A DNA stretch of 64,000 bases, taken from assembly GCA_036785325.1 (NCBI GenBank), contig JAXIVH010000007.1, positions 12,293,018-12,357,017 on the forward strand, given 5' to 3'. Under the pieces are notes generated by a model. That model was not told the origin of the DNA and made no database searches. It worked only from the letters and a program-made list of their open reading frames with translations. The DNA is from Urophycis tenuis. Taxonomy: Eukaryota > Chordata > Actinopteri > Gadiformes > Phycidae. Shown here in pieces: positions 21,541-33,056 of this stretch; position 1 is the stretch's first letter; each line of letters starts with the position of its first letter. Position numbers and translations under genes: made by a program.

Positions 21541-24500
21541 GTTAATTCTGGCAGAGCCAGTGACCTCCGGGAAAGACCGGATGACTACCACGAATAGAGT
21601 GGTGACAGCTGGAGAGGCAGCAGACAGCTGGAAAGACAGCAACCGGGGCAGTGAGGGCTAGCACCCCAAACTGCAGCTCCCGTGAGGGAGCACCCACAAT
21701 AAGCTACGGAAAACCCTAAAGAGTTATACCCCCGGGGGTGCCCGAGAGGGGGGGAGGATGAGCACCCCAACAGGATGGACGTACAGGTTTTGACCCAAGC
21801 TAACGGAATTACGACTATGAGTGCAGTTTGCTTATGTGGTAAAGTCTGCAAAAACCCGCGTGGTCTTAAGATCCACCAGACCAAGATGAAATGCTTGACT
21901 GGGAGGCAAGTGGTGCAACGCACAGGACCAGTGCCTGGTGAGACGCAGGAGGAGCCCGGCCCGGAGTCACCCCACAGTGCCCAGACCCTCCACGCCCCAC
22001 AAGCCCTACCCCAAGTCATGCATTCAGAACACCGTCGGGTTAAGTGGCCTTCAGCCAACATGGTGAAGGAGTGGTGCCAGTTCGATGCGGATGTTGATCA
22101 GATTCTCGAAGCCACAGCCAGGGGAGATGCTGACCAGAAATTGCGCACAATGAGTGCAATGATTGTCAGCATCGCCGCCGAAAGGTTTGGCACCAAGGAG
22201 CACCACCCGATCAGCGGTGCAGGGGAGCCAAACCGACGGCAGAAGAAGATCAGCCAGCTGCGGCAAGAGCTTAGACTGCTGGGACGGCAGTACAAGCAGG
22301 CAAGAGAGGAAGAGAAGGTAAGTATAGCAGAGCTCCGCAACATCGTAAGGAGGAATCTCACGACACTCCGTCGTGCTGAATGGCACAGGAAGAGGGGGAA
22401 GGAGAGAGCCAAGAAGCGTGCCGCCTTCATTTCAGGCCCTTTCAACTTCACCAAGAAGATCCTTGGGCAGAAGCGAGGTGGACAATTGGCCTGCTCTCAA
22501 GAAGAGGTTGACAAGTACCTCAGGGCAACTTACAGCGACAGCGCAAGGGAGCAGGATCTTGGACCCTGCAGCTTTCTGATTACACCACCAGAACCCACTT
22601 CAGCATTTAATACCAAGGAGCCAACCCTGAGAGAAGTTGAGGACATAGTCAGAGCAGCTAGATCCAACTCAGCTCCAGGTCCCAGTGGAGTACCATATGT
22701 TGTCTACAAGAGGTGCCCCAGGCTCGTGCAGCGACTCTGGAAGATCCTTAGGGTCATCTGGAGGAGGGGGAAGGTGGCTCAGCAGTGGAGGCATGCAGAG
22801 GGTGTATGGATTCCGAAGGAAGAGAACTCTCGCACCATCGAGCAGTTTAGAAACATCTCACTCCTGAGTGTGGAGGGCAAGGTGTTCTTCAGCATTGTTG
22901 CCCGGCGCATGACAGAGTTCTTCCTGAAGAATGCATACATCGACACCTCTGTGCAGAAGGGGGGGGTCCCAAGGGTACCAGGGTGCATTGAGCACACGGG
23001 AGTTGTTACTCAGCTCATCCGGGAGGCCCGGGAGGGCAATGGGAACCTGGCAGTTTTGTGGCTTGACCTGTCTAATGCTTACGGGTCAATTCCCCACAAA
23101 CTGGTGGAGACCTCGCTTGACCGGCATCATGTTCCAGGCAAGATCAGGGACCTCATACTGGACTATTACAACTCTTTCAGTTTGAGAGTCACCTCGGGGA
23201 CAGTAACATCAGCATCACATCGGCTGGAGAAAGGCATAATCACTGGGTGTACAGTCTCAGTGATTTTGTTTGCCTTGGCCATGAACATGCTTGTTAAGTC
23301 AGCGGAGGTGGAGTGCAGAGGACCGCTCACCAAGTCAGGTGTGCGGCAGCCTCCCATCAGAGCTTTTATGGATGACCTGACAGTTACTACAACATCAGTT
23401 CCAGGTTGTAGGTGGGTTCTCCAAGGCCTTGAGCGGCTCATTAACTGGGCGCGCATGGGCTTTAAGCCTGCTAAGTCCCGTTCCCTGGTGGTGAAGAAGG
23501 GGAAGGTTACAGACAAGTTCCGGTTCTCGCTGGGAGGTGTCCAGATTCCATCGGTTTCAGAGGAGCCAGTGAAGAGCCTGGGGAAGATCTTTGATGGCAC
23601 CCTGAGGGACAAAGCAGCGCTCAAGGTGACCAGCAGAGAACTGGGTAACTGGCTAGTGGCGGTGGATAAGTCAGGGCTGCCAGGTAAGTATAAAGCATGG
23701 ATATATCAGCATGGCATCCTGCCACGCCTCCTCTGGCCACTACTGGTCTACGATGTCCCACTAACGACCGTTGAGGGCTTCGAGCGTAAGGTAAGTAGCT
23801 TCCTTCGCAGGTGGTTGGGCCTACCATGAAGCCTCAGCAGCATAGCCTTGTATGGGCATAAGAACAAGCTGCGACTTCCCTTCAGTAGTCTGTCGGAGGA
23901 GTTCATGGTTACCCGTGCGAGAGAGGTGCTGCTGTACAGAGACTCGAGTGACACCAAAGTCTCCTTAGCGGGGATTGAAGTGCGGACTGGGCGGAAGTGG
24001 AGAGCCCAGGAGACGGTCGAGCAAGCTGAGGCGCGGCTGCGCCACGGTGTTCTGGTGGGAACAGTGGCGACAGGCCGGGCAGGGCTTGGGAGCAACCCAG
24101 GGCCTCGGTACAACAAGGCCCGGGGGAAGGAGAGGCGGCAGCTTATCCAGGAAGAGGTTCGAGCAGGGCTGGAGGAGACCCGCTCAAGCAAGATGGTCGG
24201 GATGAGACAACAGGGGGCGTGGACTAGATGGGAGCAGACACTGGATAGGAAGATTTCTTGGTCAGAGCTTTGGAAGGCAGAGCCATTCCGTATAAAGTTT
24301 TTGATCCAGTCAGTCTACGACGTCCTCCCCAGCCCTTCCAACCTCTTCTGTTGGGGCCTGGCAGAAACACCTGCTTGCCCTTTGTGTCAGAGGAGAGGAT
24401 CACTGGAGCACATCCTAAGCTGTTGCCCGAAAGCCCTGGGCGAGGGGCGCTATCGTTGGCGCCACGACCAGGTGCTCAAGGTGATAGCAGATACCATCTG

Positions 24501-25174
24501 CTCGGGGATCTCACTCAGCAAGCAGCAACAGCCAGCTAGGCATTCAATCACCTTTGTTAAATCTGGTGAGAAGCCTCAACAACGCCCAGGCCAAACAGGG
24601 GGGCTCCTGACAACAGCTAGGGACTGGCAGCTGAAGGTGGACTTGGGGAAACAGCTTAAATTCCCAGAGACCATCGCAGTGACCACACTTAGGCCGGACT
24701 TGGTTCTTATGTCAGAATCAACAAGGCAGGTGATACTGCTGGAGTTGACTGTGCCCTGGGAAGACCGGATGGAGGAGGCATTTGAGAGGAAGAGGGCCAA
24801 GTATGAGGAGCTGGCAGGCGAATGCCGGCGCAACGGATGGAAGACTCGTTGTAGTCCCATTGAGGTTGGTTGCCGAGGTTTCGCAGGCCAGTCACTCTGC
24901 AGGGCCCTCAAGTTGTTGGGAATAAGGGGACTGCACAGCAAGAAAGCCATCAAGAACATCACTGATGCTGCTGAGAAGGCATCAAGATGGCTGTGGATCA
25001 GGAGGGGTGATCCGTGGGCCACACAAGCTACCTAGACACAAGCCGGGGTCTGATCACCCCCGGCTGGGGCCTGGGCGAGGGTGTCTGATGTTGAGAGACC
25101 CGAAACACCCTATGACCTCAGGTTACATCACTGATGATGTGTCTAGGTTGCACCAGAGGGTGTATATTAAACCA
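21541..25174 (+). mobile_element. Full-length HERO/R2-type non-LTR retrotransposon
   Basis: 3634 bp between two identical 3' termini (21540 and 25174), which defines its 5' end as 21541. It has a 230-base 5' UTR, one ORF (21775-25035, one internal stop) and a short 3' UTR without poly(A). A single ORF with an N-terminal zinc finger, RT, and a C-terminal restriction-like endonuclease assigns it to the R2 superfamily. The HERO/NeSL-like placement is from memory of fish elements. Confidence 0.85.
21775..25035 (+). pseudogene. HERO/R2-type reverse transcriptase-endonuclease ORF with one in-frame stop
   Basis: 1086 codons in one frame, interrupted only by TGA at 23827-23829 (codon 685), after which the same frame runs to TAG at 25033. 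Visible parts: N-terminal zinc finger (C19/C21, C25, H34, C40); basic linker; RT motifs LWLDLSNAYGSIPHKL, EKGIITGCTVSVILFALAMN and RAFMDDLTVTT (about 530-538, MDD where many LINEs have ADD); then, after the stop, a C-x2-C-x7-H-x4-C knuckle (CPLCQRRGSLEHILSCC) and an endonuclease core with RPDLVLMS...ILLELTVPWE and ERKRAKYEEL. The protein would nick target DNA and prime reverse transcription there. Codon 685 reads as a CGA-to-TGA change. Confidence 0.85.
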
Positions 25175-25462
25175 ACCTGTTGCGAAAAATTTATTTGCAG
25201 GTCCAGTGATGAGGCAGGAAACTTCCCTCACTGGGCAGAGACAAGAGTTTTTGGACCCACAGATTATGACATGCACTAGACATTGACTCTTGTCTCAACA
25301 CACATCCTTAAGAAATTCATGTTAAGTTGCACACTTCATGTTAAAATGCAGTTGCAGGCTTACGTTCCCCAAATTTCTGTTTACATCTATATGTGCTGTT
25401 ATGTATGTATGTGTAATATGTTATGTATTCTCTAGAATAAATTTTCTTTTTGTGTTTAATAG

Positions 25463-25548
25463 CATCAAGTCGATGGCAGAAGGGACATTATCATCCGTTG
25501 CTTAGTTGAGTCTCTTGGAGAGAGTGGAGAGGAGCTGATCAAAGACAG
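25463..25548 (+). pseudogene. Isolated exon of the SAMD3-like family gene, beyond the retroelement insertion
   Basis: Acceptor tttaatag| and donor GACAG|GTATC. The frame HQVDGRRDIIIRCLVESLGE, then SGEELIKDR, parallels the exon at 47706-47798 (ESKRDTVIHGLITYLGE, then KVEDLIKEYI). It is probably the continuation of the gene whose upstream exons end at 19842. Confidence 0.6.
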
Positions 25549-26304
25549 GTATCTGATGATAATCATGACCATATTAAAATGATTGTCTAGCCTTTTAATC
25601 TGGTCTTCACTTGTGATATTATATTGAAGGTCAAAGATTCTCTGCACTTGTGATGTTTTTTAAAAGAAACTCAAGATTATTACATATTTAATCAGGCTTT
25701 TAACTGATTTCCTAAATTCTTTTTATGCTCTTACCCTTTATTTTATAAATCATATTTAGTCTTTATCTTATCTATCTTAAACATTAACTTGCCTTTTTGT
25801 CTCGGTTTTTCTGACTATTTAACGGTCAATTATTAACTTTATTTTATGAGCAAACAAGTATTTAATTTAATTTATACCTTCATAACCTACTTTACTGATT
25901 TAATCCCTCAGTTTTCAGCACCAAAGTTTCCCCCATGGGGACCTTCCGCACTGGGAGTAGCTCTGGTCTACCAACACGGGTGCCGTCCCATGGACAACTC
26001 CAGCCTGGGTGGCTGGAGGGCTCTGCACCCCAGTGTGGAGCCTCCTGTCTGCCCGGACCAGGGTGGTCACTGTGGCAGCACTCCCTGTGGTCGTGGGCAT
26101 TGACCCCTCTCAGTCTGGATGGCCCCCAAAAGTGACTTTCTTTGTCTCAGGGTCAGCCTCTGTGAAGCATGTTGTGTTACTTTACGTATGAAAAGTGCCA
26201 TGTGAATATTGTAAGTACACTAAATTTAGTATACCTCTTTGTTTTTATTTTCTACTTGGAATCTATTCTTAGTTATTTCTAATTGTGGCTTATTTGTTTT
26301 CACA
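25549..26304. other. AT-rich sequence, then unassigned GC-richer segment
   Basis: 25560-25910 is AT-rich intron-like sequence. 25915-26130 has higher GC and a short open frame but no domain was recognised. Confidence 0.4.
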
Positions 26305-29258
26305 GGACCCCCTGTGACCCCCCCCTGACGCTAATGCCTCTCTTGCGATGAAAGAACTGCATTCTGCCATTAGCAAGCAACAAACTACACACCCCGATGC
26401 AGCCTTCATTGTTGCGGGTGACTTCAATCACACAAACTTAAAGTCTGTTCTCCTCAAATTTAAACAGCATGTCTCCTGCCCCACCAGGGGAGACAAAACT
26501 TTAGACCATGTTTACATCAACATGGCCGACGCATACAAATCCATCCCCCTCCCCCACTTAGGACAATCAGACCATGTCTCTTTGTTCCTACTCCCCAAGT
26601 ACTCCCCACTTATCAGACGTGTGAAGCCCACAGTGAGGACAGTCAAGATCTGGCCAGAAGGGGCAGAGGCTAAACTGCAGGAATGTTTTTCAAAACATGA
26701 CTGGAGTAAGCACTCCTCGGAGGCAACCCTTGACTCCCACACGGACATCACCCTTTACACCTCCTCTGTCCTGGACTACATGAGGTCCAGCACAGACAGT
26801 GTCACTACACTAAAAATAATTGTTACTTTCCCTAACCAGAAGCCATGGATGAACGGGGAGGTCCGAGCCCTGCTGAAGGCACGCGACATCGCCTTCAGAT
26901 CTGGGGACCGGCAGGCCTACAGCACATCCAGGGCCAACCTGAAGAGGGGCATCACCGAGGCCAAATGCAACCACAAGCTGAGGATCGAGGAGCACTTCAC
27001 GAATGGCTCCGACCCCCGACGCATGTGGCAGGGCATCCAGGCCATCACAGACTACAAACCCGCTCACATCACCCCCCAATCCTGCGACGCCTCCCTACCT
27101 GAGGAACTCAACCTCTTCTATGGGCGCTTCGATACAGTCAACAAGGAGGTGGCCATCAAGGAGGTGCTCCCTGCAGGCCACCAACCCCTCACACTCTCCC
27201 CCTCCGATGTGTTTGCAGCACTGAGCAGGATCAATCCACGGAAGGCAGCTGGTTCTGATGGCGTCCCCGGACGTGTCTACAGGGCCTGCGCAGAGCAGCT
27301 GACTGAGGTCTGGACTGACATTTTCAACCTGTCACTAGCCCAAGCAACTGTCCCTGAATGCCTCAAATCCACCACCATCGTGCCAGTGCCCAAACACTCC
27401 ACTGCAGTTGACCTCAATGATTTCCGCCCAGTCGCGCTTACCCCCATCATCGCGAAGTGCTTCGAGAGGCTGGTCCTGGGTCACATCAAATCCTGTCTAC
27501 CACCCACACTGGACCCCTTCCAATTTGCCTACCGTCAGAATAGGAGTACAGAGGATGCCATTTCCACGGCACTGCACTCCGCCCTCTCCCACCTGGACAA
27601 AAGCCATACATATGTTAGAATGCTGTTCATTGACTTCAGTTCAGCATTCAACACCATCAACCCCTCCAAACTGATCACCAAACTCCGTGATCTGAACATT
27701 GCCCCCTCCCTCCGCAACTGGATACTGGACTTCCTGACCAACAGACCGCAGTCTGTTAGGATCAACGGTCACACTTCCTCCACCCTCACCCTGAACACTG
27801 GCATTCCACAGGGCTGTGTGCTGAGCCCTCTCCTGTACTCTCTCTTCACCCACGACTGCACACCGACACATGGTTCAAACACCATTGTGAAGTTTGCAGA
27901 CGACACAACGGTGATAGGCCTCATCAGCAACAACGATGAGTCAGCGTACAGGGAGGAGGTTCAGTGCCTAGCTGCGTGGTGCGCCGACAACAACCTGTCC
28001 CTCAACGCCACGAAGACCAAGGAGATCATCGTGGACTACAGGAAAACAAAAGGTGGCACGCACACCCCCCTCCACATTAACGGGACGGAGGTTGAGCGGG
28101 TAACCAACTTTAAGTTTCTGGGAGTCCACATCTCCGACAGTCTATCCTGGTCCCTCAACACCACTGCCCTAATCAAGAAGGCTCACCAGCGCCTCTTCTT
28201 CTTGAGGAGACTAAAAAAGGCCCACCTGTCTCCTCAGATCCTGGTGAACTTCTACAGTAGCACCATCGAGAGCGTACTAACCAACTGTGTCACAGTGTGG
28301 TATGGTAACTGCTCCGCCTTGGACCGGAAAGCACTGCAGAGGGTGGTGAAAATCGCCCAACGCATCACCGGTTCCCCACTCCCCTCCATCGAGGCTATCC
28401 AGAGGAAGCGGTGCCTGCGTAAGGCACGCAGCATCGCAAAGGACAGCTCTCACCCCAACCACAGACTGTTCACCCTCCTCCCCTCTGGAAAGCGCTACAG
28501 GTCTCTGGGCACCCGGACCAGCAGGTTCAGGGGAAGCTTTTTCCCCCAGGCCGTCAGCCTCCTGAACTCCACACCCACATGAACATTCCCCCCCCCCAAG
28601 GACATACACCCCCGCCCACCCATGACCTGGACCCACTTGACCCCGCCCCCCATAGACACTCACCACTGCCCACCCAAAACCTGGTGCCCCCCCCCCCCAC
28701 CCCCCCAAGGACATGCACCCCTGCACATCCAGCACCCCCACACCTCACCCCCCCTGGACATACTACATATATTATAATTTATAGTAATGTTATTTATTGT
28801 ATTTATTCTTAACTGCCTTTGCACCCCCCATTCCCATACCCATACAACCCATATTCACCTGTTGTATCCGTTCTGTTATACTGTTATACTGCACTAGAGC
28901 ACTACTGCACTACCTGCACACTTATTTATATTATATCGCTATTATTCAGACTTCTTGCACATTGTACATTGTTTACACTTTTTACTTACATGTTTATGCT
29001 ACTGTTAGTAACTGTTTAATACCTCGATGATCACTACCTCCATCTGCACTGTTTGTCACTTTATTAACAACCGATAATTACTGTCACTTTAATAACCACT
29101 GTCACTTCATGTTTTTCAATTTCGCACCTTACTCTGCACTCCTGCATTTTAAACCTGTACCTTATCGCACATTTGCACTTCTGGTTAGAACGCCAACTGC
29201 ATTTCGTTGTCCCTGTACTTGTACTCTGCACAATGACAATAAAGTTGAATCTAATCTA
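26305..29258 (+). mobile_element. 5'-truncated L2-type LINE with long ORF and intact 3' tail
   Basis: Starts inside the endonuclease domain (PPDANASLAMKEL context, TGA just upstream) and runs through a 3' UTR rich in CCCC and ATTTATT to the tail acaataaagttgaatctaat + cta. The tail abuts a fold-back transposon at 29259. Confidence 0.8.
26348..28582 (+). CDS. L2-type LINE ORF2: partial AP endonuclease plus reverse transcriptase, 744 codons
   Basis: Open without interruption. The endonuclease C-terminal half shows FIVAGDFNHTNL, KTLDHVY and LGQSDHVSLF. RT motifs in order: PWMNGEVRALLKARD; NPRKAAGSDGVPGRV; DFRPVALTPIIAKCFE; MLFIDFSSAFNTI; NTGIPQGCVLSPLLYSLF; VKFADDTTVIGLI (catalytic ADD); NFKFLGVHI. 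A terminal domain ends NHRLFTLLPSGKRYRSLGTR. The missing endonuclease N-terminus makes it unlikely to move by itself, but the RT region shows no stops. Family assignment (CR1/L2/Rex1 group) rests on motif pattern and tail. Confidence 0.85.
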   Translation: MKELHSAISKQQTTHPDAAFIVAGDFNHTNLKSVLLKFKQHVSCPTRGDKTLDHVYINMADAYKSIPLPHLGQSDHVSLFLLPKYSPLIRRVKPTVRTVKIWPEGAEAKLQECFSKHDWSKHSSEATLDSHTDITLYTSSVLDYMRSSTDSVTTLKIIVTFPNQKPWMNGEVRALLKARDIAFRSGDRQAYSTSRANLKRGITEAKCNHKLRIEEHFTNGSDPRRMWQGIQAITDYKPAHITPQSCDASLPEELNLFYGRFDTVNKEVAIKEVLPAGHQPLTLSPSDVFAALSRINPRKAAGSDGVPGRVYRACAEQLTEVWTDIFNLSLAQATVPECLKSTTIVPVPKHSTAVDLNDFRPVALTPIIAKCFERLVLGHIKSCLPPTLDPFQFAYRQNRSTEDAISTALHSALSHLDKSHTYVRMLFIDFSSAFNTINPSKLITKLRDLNIAPSLRNWILDFLTNRPQSVRINGHTSSTLTLNTGIPQGCVLSPLLYSLFTHDCTPTHGSNTIVKFADDTTVIGLISNNDESAYREEVQCLAAWCADNNLSLNATKTKEIIVDYRKTKGGTHTPLHINGTEVERVTNFKFLGVHISDSLSWSLNTTALIKKAHQRLFFLRRLKKAHLSPQILVNFYSSTIESVLTNCVTVWYGNCSALDRKALQRVVKIAQRITGSPLPSIEAIQRKRCLRKARSIAKDSSHPNHRLFTLLPSGKRYRSLGTRTSRFRGSFFPQAVSLLNSTPT

Positions 29259-30160
29259 GGCCCAATCTCAATTCTCTATCTTACCCCTTCCCCTTGGTTT
29301 TGCGCGTTCACGTGAGACCAAGGGCTGTCTCAATTCTCATTTCGACCGAGGGGTAGGGCCAAGGGGAAGGGGTATACACCCCTTGAAACCAAGTAAGATC
29401 GGGAGCTTACTTGAAACCAAGGGGTACCCATTACAATGCGCAACCGGCAACAATCGCGGCCAGATCTCAACGAGAGTCACATAAATGTAAGTAAGTAAGT
29501 AAGTAATAAGTATTTTCGGCTGAAATAATTGATTTAAAATTTACGACAGTATTGTTTTGTGCTCTAAACAGTCCTGTACCAATATATTTGCAACCATATT
29601 CGTAATTGAAACTTTTTTGAAAATCGATATGCGAACGTTACATTGCTGATAGCACAACTACACATTTCTCTGACTAGCAATGAACTCCATGCATGTCTAG
29701 TTTACTAAACACAATTAGCAGCGAATTCCGTTTGCTATCAGTGTAGACAACTAGAGACAAATCGATACTGTGCACTCAGCAATGTAACGTTCGCATACCG
29801 ATTTTCGAAAAAGTTTCAATTAAGATTATGGTTGCAAATATATAGGTACAGGACTGTTTAGAGCACAAAACAACACTTTCGTAAATTTTAAATCAATTAT
29901 TTCAGCCGAAAATACTTACATTTATGTGACTCTCGTTGAGATCTGGCCGCGATTGTTGCCGGTTGCGCATTGTAATGGGTACCCCTTGGTTTCAAGTAAG
30001 CTCCCGATCTCACTTGGTTTCAAGGGGTGTATACCCCTTCCCCTTAGCCCTTCCCCTCGGTCGAAATGAGAATTGAGACAGCCCTTGGTCTCACATGAAC
30101 GCGCAAAACTAAGGGGAAGGGGTAAGGGGAAGGGCTAAGATAGAGAATTGAGATTCAGCC
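29259..30160. mobile_element. Fold-back (long inverted repeat) MITE
   Basis: Left arm 29259-29650 and right arm about 29785-30160 are long inverted repeats (about 380 bp; outer ends ggcccaatctcaattctcta and, on minus, ggctgaatctcaattctcta) around a spacer of about 130 bp. It is flanked by TA on both sides (29257-29258 and 30161-30162), suggesting a TA target. No ORF. Confidence 0.8.
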
Positions 30161-30162
30161 TA

Positions 30163-30686
30163 AGGCTCAATTTCAATTCTCTTTCTTACCCCTTCCCCTT
30201 GGTTTTGCGCGTTCACGTGAGACGAAGGGCTATCTCAATTCTCATTTCGACCGAGGGGTAGGGCCAAGGGGAAGGGGGTAGACACCAGGTAGACACCCCT
30301 TGAAACCAAGATAGAGAATTGAGATTGGGCCTAAGATCGGGAGCTTTTGAAACCAAGGGGTACCCATTACAATGCGCAACCGGCAACAATCGCGGCCAGA
30401 TCTCCACGAGAGTCCCATAAATGTAAGTATTTTCGGCTGAAATAATTCATTAAAAATTTACGACAGTATTGTTTTGTGCTCTAAACAGTCCTGTACCTAT
30501 ATATTTCCAACCATGTTCTTAATCGAAACTTTTTTGAAAATCGATATGCGACCGTTACATTGCTGAGTAGTGCACAACTACATTTCTCTGACTAGCAATG
30601 AACTCCATGAATGTCTAGTTTACTAAACACAATTAGCAGCGAATTCCGTTTGATATCAGTGTAGACAACTAGAGACAAATCGATAC
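30163..30686. mobile_element. Second, one-armed copy of the fold-back MITE
   Basis: Repeats the left arm and spacer of the previous element in the same orientation (aggctcaatttcaattctct ... gagacaaatcgatac) but stops before the right arm, where hAT sequence begins. Confidence 0.75.
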
Positions 30687-30734
30687 AGGCTTTACATATA
30701 TCATCCTTTTTCACGCGGGCGGGAGTGGACACAC

Positions 30735-31121
30735 ACACAAGAGATGCGCGCATGGGCTATTATTTAATCCACGACCGCATCACCACACAGTCATCCAACC
30801 GCCATCCATCTGCACCAACGTTTTTTGACCAATTTTCAAAGCCGTGAGTCTTTTTGGCCTGGACTCCACGGCTGAGCTGAACGGCCGCTCGCTCCATGTA
30901 CTTGTTGCTGGGATGCAGAGAATCATTCTTGCCACCTCAGAAAGCTGAGGGAAGGCTGTTGACTGTGACTCCCAGAAATTTAGAAGATCAGCCCCATCCC
31001 ACAAGAACTTGCAGTCCATGTGCTGAACCTCGTCTTCCCCACTTCTGTTGATTCTGGTTTGTTGTGGCCGCTGCTTGGCGCATTTGTGATAATAAAGTGA
31101 ACGTTTCTTGACTCGACCCAC
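30735..31121 (-). pseudogene. hAT transposase C-terminal remnant (dimerisation domain)
   Basis: The frame 31121-30780 contains DLLNFWESQSTAFPQLSEVA, then RMILCIPATSTWSERPFSSA, the hAT C-terminal dimerisation signature. The frame ends in ...GGWMTVW and the element end may lie at 30739 (aagagatgcgcgcatgggc). The remaining transposase is missing; upstream on minus is the minisatellite. Confidence 0.75.
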
Positions 31122-31135
31122 CTCGACCCGCGGGT

Positions 31136-33056
31136 GACGGGGCGCAGGATCATCACTACCGCAGGGTGACGGGGCGCAGGATCGTCACTACCGCAGGGTG
31201 ACGGGGCGCCGGGCGTCACTACCGCAGGGTGACGGGGCGCCGGGCGTCACTACCGCAGGGTGACGGGGCGCAGGATCATCACTACCGCAGGGTGACGGGG
31301 CGCAGGATCATCACTACCGCAGGGTGACGGGGCGCCGGGCGTCACTACCGCAGGGTGACGGGGCGCCGGAGCGTCACTACCGCAGGGTGACGGGGCGCAG
31401 GATCGTCACTACCGCAGGGTGACGGGGCGCCGGGCGTCACTACCGCAGGGTGACGGGGCGCCGGAGCGTCACTACCGCAGGGTGACGGGGCGCCGGGCGT
31501 CACTACCGCAGGGTGACGGGGCGCAGGATCATCACTACCGCAGGGTGACGGGGCGCAGGATCATCACTACTGCAGGGTGACGGGGCGCCGGAGCGTCACT
31601 ACCGCAGGGTGACGGGGCGCCGGGCGTCACTACCGCAGGGTGACTGGGCGCCGGGCGTCACTACCGCAGGGTGACGGGGCGCCGGGCGTCACTACCGCAG
31701 GGTGACGGGGCGCCGGAGCGTCACTACCGCAGGGTGACGGGGCGCCGGGCGTCACTACCGCAGGGTGACGGGGCGCAGGATCGTCACTACCGCAGGGTGA
31801 CGGGGCGCCGGGCGTCACTACCGCAGGGTGACGGGGCGCAGGATCATCACTACCGCAGGGTGACGGGGCGCAGGATCATCACTACCGCAGGGTGACGGGG
31901 CGCCGGGCGTCACTACCGCAGGGTGACGGGGCGCAGGATCATCACTACCGCAGGGTGACGGGGCGCAGGATCATCACTACTGCAGGGTGACGGGGCGCCG
32001 GAGCGTCACTACCGCAGGGTGACGGGGCGCCGGGCGTCACTACCGCAGGGTGACTGGGCGCCGGGCGTCACTACCGCAGGGTGACGGGGCGCCGGGCGTC
32101 ACTACCGCAGGGTGACGGGGCGCCGGAGCGTCACTACCGCAGGGTGACGGGGCGCCGGGCGTCACTACCGCAGGGTGACGGGGCGCAGGATCGTCACTAC
32201 CGCAGGGTGACGGGGCGCCGGGCGTCACTACCGCAGGGTGACGGGGCGCCGGGCGTCACTACCGCAGGGTGACGCGGCGCCGGGCGTCACTACCGCAGGG
32301 TGACGGGGCGCCGGAGCGTCACTACCGCAGGGTGACGGGGCGCAGGATCATCACTACCGCAGGGTGACGGGGCGCCGGGCGTCACTACCGCAGGGTGACG
32401 GGGCGCCGGAGCGTCACTACCGCAGGGTGACGGGGCGCCGGGCGTCACTACCGCAGGGTGACGGGGCGCAGGATCATCACTACCGCAGGGTGACGGGGCG
32501 CCGGGCGTCACTACCGCAGGGTGACGGGGCGCCGGGCGTCACTACCGCAGGGTGACGGGGCGCAGGATCATCACTACCGCAGGGTGACGGGGCGCAGGAT
32601 CATCACTACCGCAGGGTGACGGGGCGCCGGGCGTCACTACCGCAGGGTGACGGGGCGCCGGGCGTCACTACCGCAGGGTGACGGGGCGCCGGAGCGTCAC
32701 TACCGCAGGGTGACGGGGCGCCGGGCGTCACTACCGCAGGGTGACGGGGCGCAGGATCATCACTACAGCAGGGTGACGGGGCGCCGGGCGTCACTACCGC
32801 AGGGTGACGGGGCGCAGGATCATCACTACCGCAGGGTGGCGGGGCGCCGGGCGTCACTACCGCAGGGTGACGGGGCGCCGGGCGTCACTACCGCAGGGTG
32901 ACGGGGCGCCGGAGCGTCACTACCGCAGGGTGACGGGGCGCCGGAGCGTCACTACCGCAGGGTGACGGGGCGCCGGGCGTCACTACCGCAGGGTGACGGG
33001 GCGCCGGGCGTCACTACCGCAGGGTGACGGGGCGCCGGGCGTCACTACCGCAGGGT
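31136..33056. repeat. 1.9-kb GC-rich minisatellite, 31-32-bp units
   Basis: About 60 units of gggtgacggggcgc + cgggcgtcactaccgca. Three unit types differ in the centre (ccgggcgtcac, ccggagcgtcac, caggatcatcac). Blocks of types recur: the actactgcag and gtgactgggc variants both reappear 410 bp apart (31568/31978 and 31642/32052), a higher-order duplication. Many frames are open through it, without meaning. Confidence 0.95.

Noticed and set aside
21775..25035. Counting the HERO/R2-type element as two separate genes
   Set aside because: The two open parts are in the same frame with no gap other than one TGA, and together they make the standard domain order.
31136..33056. Array resembling a CRISPR or a repeat-protein gene
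   Set aside because: Units are contiguous with no unique spacers, the context is a vertebrate nuclear genome, and several frames on both strands stay open only because of the repeat period.
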